A stretch of DNA of 64,000 nucleotides from Talinum fruticosum (Eukaryota; Streptophyta; Magnoliopsida; Caryophyllales; Talinaceae): the NCBI GenBank assembly GCA_021018815.1, contig JAITYX010000004.1:8069501-8133500 (forward strand), given 5' to 3'. Positions 57,661 through 64,000 of this stretch are shown here, piece after piece. The notes below the pieces were generated by a model. It was not told the DNA's origin, did not search any database, and was given only the letters and a program-made list of their open reading frames with translations. A program made the translations under genes and the position numbers. Each line of letters opens with the position of its first letter. Position 1 is the first letter of the stretch.

Positions 57661-58844
57661 AATATTAAGAGTTGCATGTGTTTTGGATCCTAGGTACAAG
57701 TTGAAAATGGTGCAAGCTTGTTATAGTACTATTCTTGGTCTTGATGTATTTGATAAGGTTGATATGATCAAGAATGTTTGCTATGATTTGTATCATGAAT
57801 ATGAAGAGAAGTACAAACATTTGAAGGCTTCTTCTTGTAGTGTTTCTCATGATTCATCTTACGTGACTACGGATTCTAGTGTGGGGGGTTGCCTATTGGG
57901 AAGGATATTTATGATAAGTTTGATGCATTGATTTCAACGGATCCCATGGCTATACCAAAATCTGAGTTGGATATTTACTTAAAAGAGGCGGTTACCCCAA
58001 GGGCTGATAATTTTGATATATTGGTTCATTGGAAAGCGACCACAAGGTTTCCGATTTTAGCTATGATGGCTAGAGATATCTATGTCATCCCTGTCTCCAC
58101 GAGTAGCATCGAGTCCGTATTTAGCACGGGTGGGAGGTTCACTACCCCACATCGCAATCGCTTGCATCCCAAGACTTTAGAAGCTTTAATGTGTTCTAGA
58201 GATTGGCTTTTGGCTACATACAAATCCGACCTGGAAGGTATATGTTTTTATTCTTTCATGAACTTTAGTATGTGCATAGTAAGAATTTCTTATATTTAAA
58301 TGTTATGATAATATATCAATCAATAATTCAATTTTATATTTTTCATGTTGTAGATGATGATGAAGTTGTCTCTTATCGCCATAGTACTATTGATCAAGAT
58401 CATGATGCGGAAGTTGATGACGAATTTGAAGTTTGATAGATGAATGATGTTGGATTCTACGAGAACATTTATGTTTTATTATGATGGTTGTATTTGTGTT
58501 TAAACTATGAGGACTTGTTTTTTTTTATTTTGTATTGTTATTTTGGCCTTCCTTTAACGTTGCATGGATATTGGATCATTGTATGAAAAAAATAGTTTGG
58601 GCTTTACTTGTTTAGGGCCTTTAAATTTAATCATAGTTTGAGTTTCACTTTTATGGGCCTGTTTGAAGTTTGGGCTTCTACTGGCCCACGTAAAGTTTCG
58701 GGAATGGGGCCCCGGTGGGAGTGGATCCCCGACGGGCGAAACTCTCCCGATAGTGGGGTCGGGGCGGGGCGGGGGCGGGGGCGGGGTGAGGGCGGGGAAT
58801 ATCCCCATCCCCGACCCGCCCCGTTGCCAACCCTACTCCGCCGA

Positions 58845-59399
58845 GCCTCTCTCTCTCTCGGAGACAATGAGATTCAAGAGGCGGATTAATTAAGCTTCCA
58901 TGGTTCGTTGTTAGATGTATTGATTTTTCCTTTTGTTGTGATTTTGCTTGGGTTCTACCCTTTTAGATTTCTAGGTTTTAACTCATTCTTTCTCTCGCAA
59001 TTTGTGCTGATTTTGCTTCCATGGTTTGTTGTTAGACTTGTAATTGAAGAGTTGAAGTCTTTTGGATCTTCGTTGTTAGATGTGTAATTGAAGAGTTAGA
59101 AGTCTCTTGGATCCTCACATTCCAAGTCTTTCCATGCCTGCCACTAAGGAAGGTTGTTTCATTTGACGTGATTAATTAGTTGGATAGTAATGTATTCGTT
59201 TAGATCCGATTTCGTTCTTGCCTCGTAATCTTCAAGCTTCTAGGAAATTTGTCAAAATTCCCGTCCAACAATTTCATATGTATTTAGATCTAATTTGTTT
59301 TTGTTACTCGGTTTTTTTCTCTCCATTTCAGCTTTAGTTTTAGATCAAAACTTTCCGGATCTGAAAGTGCTCTATTTTTTAAAAAAATATTCAAACGTA
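58845..59399. other. CACTA 2 interior right of the hAT
   Basis: Contains TTCCATGGTT(C/T)GTTGTTAGA repeated near 58897 and 59018, and TTGAAGAGTT repeated near 59043 and 59086. No protein domain; it looks like intron or untranslated sequence of the captured segment. Confidence 0.45.
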
Positions 59400-59605
59400 T
59401 AACGACAGTTCTTCTAGAAAATCGTCATCATAGGTGAGAGAACCGTCGTTATAGGTGACCTACGACGACGGTTCTCTAGAAGAACAGTCGTCATAGGTAT
59501 TCTTTTACTACGGTTTTTGAACCATAGTAAAAGATGATACATACAACGACGGCCACATACACAACGTTGGTTAACCGTCGTTAAAGGTCATTTTTAACCG
59601 TACGT
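59400..59605. repeat. CACTA 2 right subterminal repeats
   Basis: Copies of ACGACGGTTCTCTAGAAGAA, GAACCGTCGTTATAGG and related words mirror the left subterminal cluster. Confidence 0.85.
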
Positions 59606-59634
59606 ACTTAAAAGTGGTTTACGTAGTAGTGTTT

Positions 59635-62017
59635 GTATCAATTAGTGTCATTGATTTTGATTGAGAATGATTCAACAACGAAACTTTTATATGGCTCGAT
59701 CAAAGTGATATTTCCTTCGGGTTAGATCTATTATATCCCAAAGAGATCTATTTTATGAAGTTATATAATAGCTCGCCGATGTTCGAAAAAGACATATTAA
59801 AGTTGAAAAACACGGTTTGTGGCTAAATTAATTCTGCAAGTATGGATCCAAACAAAAATATATTTACCATTAATTTTTTTCGAAATAAATATCCATTTTG
59901 ATATTTTAGATATATTCTTGTTAGAAAGTTTTCTTTGTAGATGTCATATGACTTTTTATAAACGAAATTTCTCTTTCTATCAAAACAAAAGTTTCATTGG
60001 AAGTGAAGGTAAATGAAGAAAGGAGAGAAAAAATAGTTAATAAGGATAAAATCAATAAACTATTTATTAATATGTCATTGAGATTATAAAGTGACATAAA
60101 ATAAATAAAGTTAGTTAAAGTGACATTTATTATGAAACGTAAAACTAATTCTTTTGCATTTTGGTCTAACCAACTCTTTGATTCATCAATGAGAAGGACA
60201 TCTATTATTGAGATTTAATTCATGAACTAAGATATTGAATTGGTGACTTTTGAGAGATTGAAGGCCGTAGAAGTGGAATGAGTGTCTTAATAATAGGATA
60301 ATCGGTCCTAGATGGTGCTATATCACTATGTTGAGCTACTTGAGTTTCGGCATCCATAGAGCTTGTGATACATGGAGATTGGTGGGCAAGATTAGATAAA
60401 TGAGACTCAAGTTGATAGAGTTGAGTTTTGGATTGAGCGACCTGAACGAGGTAGTACGTCTTCTAGCGACAATGTATGATATTGTGCGAGTATGAGCCAA
60501 GCCAATGGAGGAGTGACTTAGTATAGGAAATGTGAGATTTCGTCTAAGGGAGATAGCCGAGTTTGGCGAGAGCCATGACCGTTCCCGAGAACATTCTAAG
60601 GACTTCGAGGTGCCTAGAACTAGAGATGATATTGATGGTGTGCCAATAGTGCAAGAGCCCCTAAAGGACATTAATTAACAAGTTCCCATGTTGGAGGACT
60701 CCGATGAGTATTCAATTGAGCCGAATATGAAGTGGAAGGCTTTATATGAGTTATATTCCGATCTACGGAGGATGATATCTTTGAAAATGAACTTGATGAT
60801 GTTGATATAGGAGATTTGTTACATGGGAGCTTGAGTGGTTAGATGATGATGAGCCTGATATGGACTAGGATGACGACCCGAGAGATGAACGAGTCGAGTA
60901 GACTCAAGATAATATCGTAAGGATGGTAATTTATCGACAAGGATTATTTAACATGTACGTTCACTTTTATAGTGTCATGAATATGAGGTTTCTTATATTT
61001 ATATAAGCATCCGAGTACTAACAATTAGAGTCGTACACTTTTTCAAGGAGATTAGGAAATAATAAGATTAGAAGTAATAGTTAACTAACCTTAGTTTCTT
61101 TGAAACATGCTTGGTGTATACATGCTAGGCTTGATATTCACGGTCTATGATGGCTTTAGAGCCGGTAATTTAGATCTATTATATGAAAAATTGATTATCA
61201 TGCTTTAGTTTATGCTTACACTTACTATATTGCAATTAATAATGTTGCTTAAAATTATTTGATATGTGAACAACTATTAAAGATGAAACTCGTTAACATA
61301 CATATCCAAAAAAAATGGGGATAAGGATTATTAAATAAGAGAAGTGCACCAATTTTTGTAGACCAAAGGTTCATTGGCTTGGCTAAATAGATTCTTCTTT
61401 CAAGTCCAACGCAGACGGATTAAATTGGTAAAGGAAGCTACAACTACTTGGATTTAGTATAGAATTCACTAGTTGTAGAAGAACTTTGAATGTTTGATGC
61501 TATTTTAGTTTGAACTTTGAAAGGAAATGACATAGAATTAGGCCATGCCCTGGTGAGTTTGATGTGTAGTATGTTTAGTGTTGGTAGGTCTCTGAGAACA
61601 AGAAAGCAAAGTTTCATGATAATGAATTTTTGTACATAAAATTCAAGTAGCATATTACACAATGCCTCTAATGATTTGATCAAATTTGATTCTTATACAT
61701 TAAAAATGGAGGCAAGACAAAGAGGCCAAGGTACCATCTAATAGCCATGAGTAACGGACAGATCAATTCCAAAATGTGGTTGTATTTGCAGTTCATAACA
61801 GCTAAAACCTATGCCACACGACTTTGATAGACTTGGCAAATGGGTTTTCGGATAAGATTGGGTCAATTCAAATTCAATTCAAAAATCCAATCACTTTATT
61901 CTGGTCTTGATTGGGTCTACTTTTGATCATTTGATTGGGTAACAGGTATTAATAAATTTCACTAACCTAGGCATACATACACATACATATACACCATGGT
62001 TTGTCACTCAAAAGTCT
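59635..62017. other. Intergenic DNA, no supported gene
   Basis: Mixed-composition sequence. A stretch at about 60260-60900 is less AT-rich and has short frames on both strands (for example minus 60671-60336) interrupted by stops; it may be an old coding remnant. No family recognised. Confidence 0.45.
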
Positions 62018-62025
62018 AACTGGGC

Positions 62026-63021
62026 AGTGGGGGAGCTAGGACTTTCATCTATCGGTGTCCCTTGCGAGGTTTCATGCTTTGAAATCGATGGGCAGAGCTA
62101 GCCCATCTATAGGAGTCCCTTGCGAGATTTTTGCAAATTTTTTTGATCCATATAAACTGAAAAAAAAATTATTTCATTCATTTGGCCAACAATAAATTTA
62201 TAAACAATCAACAAATCAATCTATGTCCTCTAGTTGCATTTCAATTTTCAAAACCCTAATCAACAACAATCAATAAATTTCTAAACCACCAATCACAAAT
62301 AATATCAATAATCAATCACACAACAACACCAATCAACAATGCATTCATAATTCTAACAAATCTAAAAAGAATTTCAAAACCCTAACCTTTAATTTAAGAT
62401 CTGAAATTGAATGAAAGGAAGAATGGTAGGCTGGTTGGAGTTTGGGTGGGCGGCCGACGACAATAGTGGCGCCGGAACTGACGGCGGCAGGCATCGGCGG
62501 CTGGAGTTTGGGTGGTGGGCCCGGGGCGAGAGCAATTAAGAGAGGGAGTAAAGCAAGCAGCAGCGCCGGCGGGAAGTGGTTCGACAGTGTGGGGCAGTGC
62601 TGGCAGGAGGCAGAGGAGAGAGAACCGTGGGTTAGTGAGTGTGCAGCAGTGGGTAAAGCTGTGGCAGAGACCAGAGCATAAAAACGAGTGTGCGTGAGCA
62701 AGGAACAATTGAGAGGAGAGAGAGTGAGTGTACTGTGTGATTGAGGGTCAACAAAACAGACCAAAATTTTGACAAATAAAAATTGACATTGGACTTGGTA
62801 AATTAGGCTACACAATGTATTTTATGGGTATCCCATTATATATATAAGTCTGCTATTTAGTTTAGGTTAGTATTTTTTTTTTTGGATTTATGGGTGTCTA
62901 CATAATATTTTTATGGGTGTCCTATTATACATATAAGTCTGCTGCTTAGTTTAAGTTAATATTTTTTTTTTGGACTTATGAGACACCCGGACACTCATAA
63001 ACCCTTCTTAAATCCGCCCCT
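62026..63021 (-). mobile_element. Non-autonomous hAT-like element
   Basis: Begins AGTGGGGGAGCTAGGAC and ends AAATCCGCCCCT (reverse complement AGGGGCGGATTT), imperfect inverted termini. Flanking 8-bp words AACTGGGC (62018-62025) and AATTGGGC (63022-63029) differ by one base. The interior holds a GC-rich segment (62430-62690) like the leader exons of the larger hATs, best read on the minus strand, but no transposase. The right part has a tandem duplication of about 95 bp (TATAAGTCTGCT... at about 62843 and 62931). Confidence 0.6.
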
Positions 63022-63029
63022 AATTGGGC

Positions 63030-63720
63030 TACTTTGATGTACATGCTAAGGATAAAGATCCTCGTCCATTGTCATCCCTACTTAGTGGCTCACAAACACT
63101 TAAATGTCAATTTCTAATTTCGGGAATCGCAAGGTAAAAGGAATAAATTCAATGCAATGCACATATCAACATATTTCTTTGATCAGCTATTACCAACTAT
63201 GCATATCCTCTTTTTCTAAATTCCAACCCCATATTTCGCACATCTCAACTTCATTTGAGTTAAAAACTAATGCACACATCAACGTGTCATGAGTTGAAAG
63301 AGATTTTCAAAGACTCAAAGATTAGATGCAAAGAAGGATAAAGTAAACAGGAGTTGGTCCATGGATTTCTCCTGAGGGCAGCTATTTGTCATCCATTTTA
63401 CTCTTAACGACCCACCCAATTCAATTTTACATCCTAAACAAATCAATTTACTATCCAAACCGACAACTAACTCCGCAAACAAACACAAGTCTTTTCAATG
63501 TGTTTTGTCATCTTTTGCACATGCTTCTTGAGAACCTAGCTCAGGGCTCAGTAGTTCTCCCAAAATGCTTAACTATGGAGTTCATTAATAAATGGACTAC
63601 CGAAAAGGAATGCATACTTTGGTGATGTGATGTAGGCAGTACTTTCATTTTGAATCCCTCTTGTACAATCTTGATGTGGGTTTTACAAAAGTTATCTTCT
63701 GGCGGTACACTAGCATTCGG
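63030..63720. other. Intergenic DNA
   Basis: No recognisable gene, repeat or element end. Confidence 0.4.
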
Positions 63721-63799
63721 GGTCGGACTCAATGGGAGGGGTCGGTGGGGTCAATTGACCTCCCTCCCAAAAAAAAAAAATAATTTTTTATATAAGAGA

Positions 63800-63910
63800 T
63801 AGTAATATAAAAACACAGCTAGCTAAGTTGGTAAGAGCTTTAGTATTCAAAGGAGAGGTATGCAGTTTGAACCCTCTTGCAAGCAAACTCCCTTTTTTAA
63901 AAAAAAAAAT
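63800..63910 (+). repeat. tRNA-like (SINE-type) Pol III promoter candidate
   Basis: TAGCTAAGTTGGTAAGAGCT at about 63820-63840 resembles an A box and GCAGTTTGAACCCTC at about 63870-63885 a B box. They are about 35 bases apart, followed by a T/A-rich run. This fits the head of a tRNA-derived SINE. There is no tRNA cloverleaf with proper ends, and the 3' part continues to the window edge. Confidence 0.35.
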
Positions 63911-64000
63911 TTAACTTTTCAACTTCCTTGTTTTATTTCACTTCTTTTTCCTTCGTTAGCCACTATATTTAGTTTATTTCGACCCTCTTCCGTAAATTCT

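Larger units (their letters stand above)
55568..58437 (+). pseudogene. hAT transposase (zinc-finger BED, RICESLEEPER type), nearly complete
   Basis: The start is near ATG 55568 (MASAGEPSSCSTNKD); a frameshift before 55702 separates it from the main frame. BED finger at 55750-55870 (CNYCGKKLGG...GMKHLQDHH). The RNase H-like fold includes ITTDMWTAQNQKRGFIAITA (about 56205-56265), LTVDNCSCNDAIIG (56890-56930), HMRCCAHILNIIVKDGLEV and CKTRWNSTFLMLE (57170-57212). A stop lies at 57289. The DUF4413-like part is at 57655-57850 (GILRVACVLDPRYKLKMVQA). The dimerisation domain is at 58000-58220 (STSSIESVFSTGGRF, LEALMCSRDWLL). A last exon at about 58352-58437 follows an intron. Stops and the altered intron at 56307 suggest it is inactive. 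Confidence 0.9.
54005..58836 (+). mobile_element. hAT transposon 2 (4.8 kb), inserted in CACTA 2
   Basis: The left end TAGGGATGGCATTGGGGCGG matches the right end as reverse complement TAGGGTTGGCAACGGGGCGG. The flanking duplication is CCCGCCGA at 53997-54004 and TCCGCCGA at 58837-58844 (7 of 8). Subterminal regions are rich in CCCCG/CGGGG words. It carries a near-complete transposase gene on the plus strand. Confidence 0.9.
53288..59631. mobile_element. CACTA transposon 2, no transposase, gene-fragment-bearing
   Basis: Termini CACTACTACAAAAACCACTT at 53288 and the complementary AAAAGTGGTTTACGTAGTAG ending in TG at 59631, with TTT duplicated on both sides (53285-53287 and 59632-59634). Subterminal regions hold repeated GACGACGGTTC / GAACCGTCGTC words. 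Without the inserted hAT it is only about 1.5 kb and contains no transposase, so it is non-autonomous. The interior has a CT-rich leader and an exon-like segment. Confidence 0.9.

Noticed and set aside
58554..58893. Glycine/proline-rich frames on both strands
   Set aside because: They lie in the CGGGG-rich subterminal repeats of hAT 2, which explain them fully.
1..64000. CRISPR arrays, bacterial operons, rRNA or complete tRNA genes
   Set aside because: No regularly spaced identical repeats with unique spacers, no rRNA-like conservation and no cloverleaf with proper ends were found; all signals point to plant nuclear DNA.

Overview
This is a transposon-rich stretch of a flowering-plant nuclear genome, most likely a eudicot; the species cannot be fixed from the sequence. 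The evidence is AT-rich DNA, plant-type CACTA, hAT and MULE transposons, a plant L1 LINE, Sirevirus-like Copia and Gypsy LTR elements, an endogenous pararetrovirus, and a MIR169 gene. I found no intact host protein gene. Almost every long open reading frame belongs to a decayed mobile element.

Layout. 1-7262: minus-strand Copia element of Sirevirus type (5' LTR, PBS, gag, protease/integrase and RNase H remnants, extra ORF after pol); its 3' LTR lies outside the window. 8357-9571: MULE-like foldback element. 9591-21207: 5'-truncated LINE with an 18-bp target duplication, split by an 11-kb CACTA element (9997-21115) carrying a TNP2 transposase and a Transposase_24-type gene, both minus strand and broken. 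21626-22963: short MULE, possibly a Pack-MULE. 23677-24193: MIR169 precursor, minus strand.

24737-52835 is one nested block. A minus-strand L1 (target duplication ATTGATTACAA) is split by a minus-strand Gypsy-type element with 2.2-kb LTRs and only a gag remnant inside. Its 3' LTR (29398-42056) is interrupted by a 10.4-kb endogenous pararetrovirus block arranged as a giant inverted repeat. Its 5' LTR (43575-49622) is interrupted by a hAT element (45808-49613, target duplication GGTGTTAC). 53288-59631 is a second CACTA element without a visible transposase. It holds an exon-like segment that is itself split by a second hAT (54005-58836) with a nearly complete transposase. 62026-63021 is a short non-autonomous hAT-like element, and a tRNA-like SINE candidate lies near the right edge.

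How the parts relate. The elements record a history of insertion into insertion. Three loci could still produce regulatory RNA: the MIR169 hairpin, the pararetroviral inverted repeat with its own promoter-like leader and PBS, and a long inverted repeat inside the first CACTA. The Transposase_24-type gene of that CACTA also carries a site complementary to miR159 with no mismatch apart from two G:U pairs.
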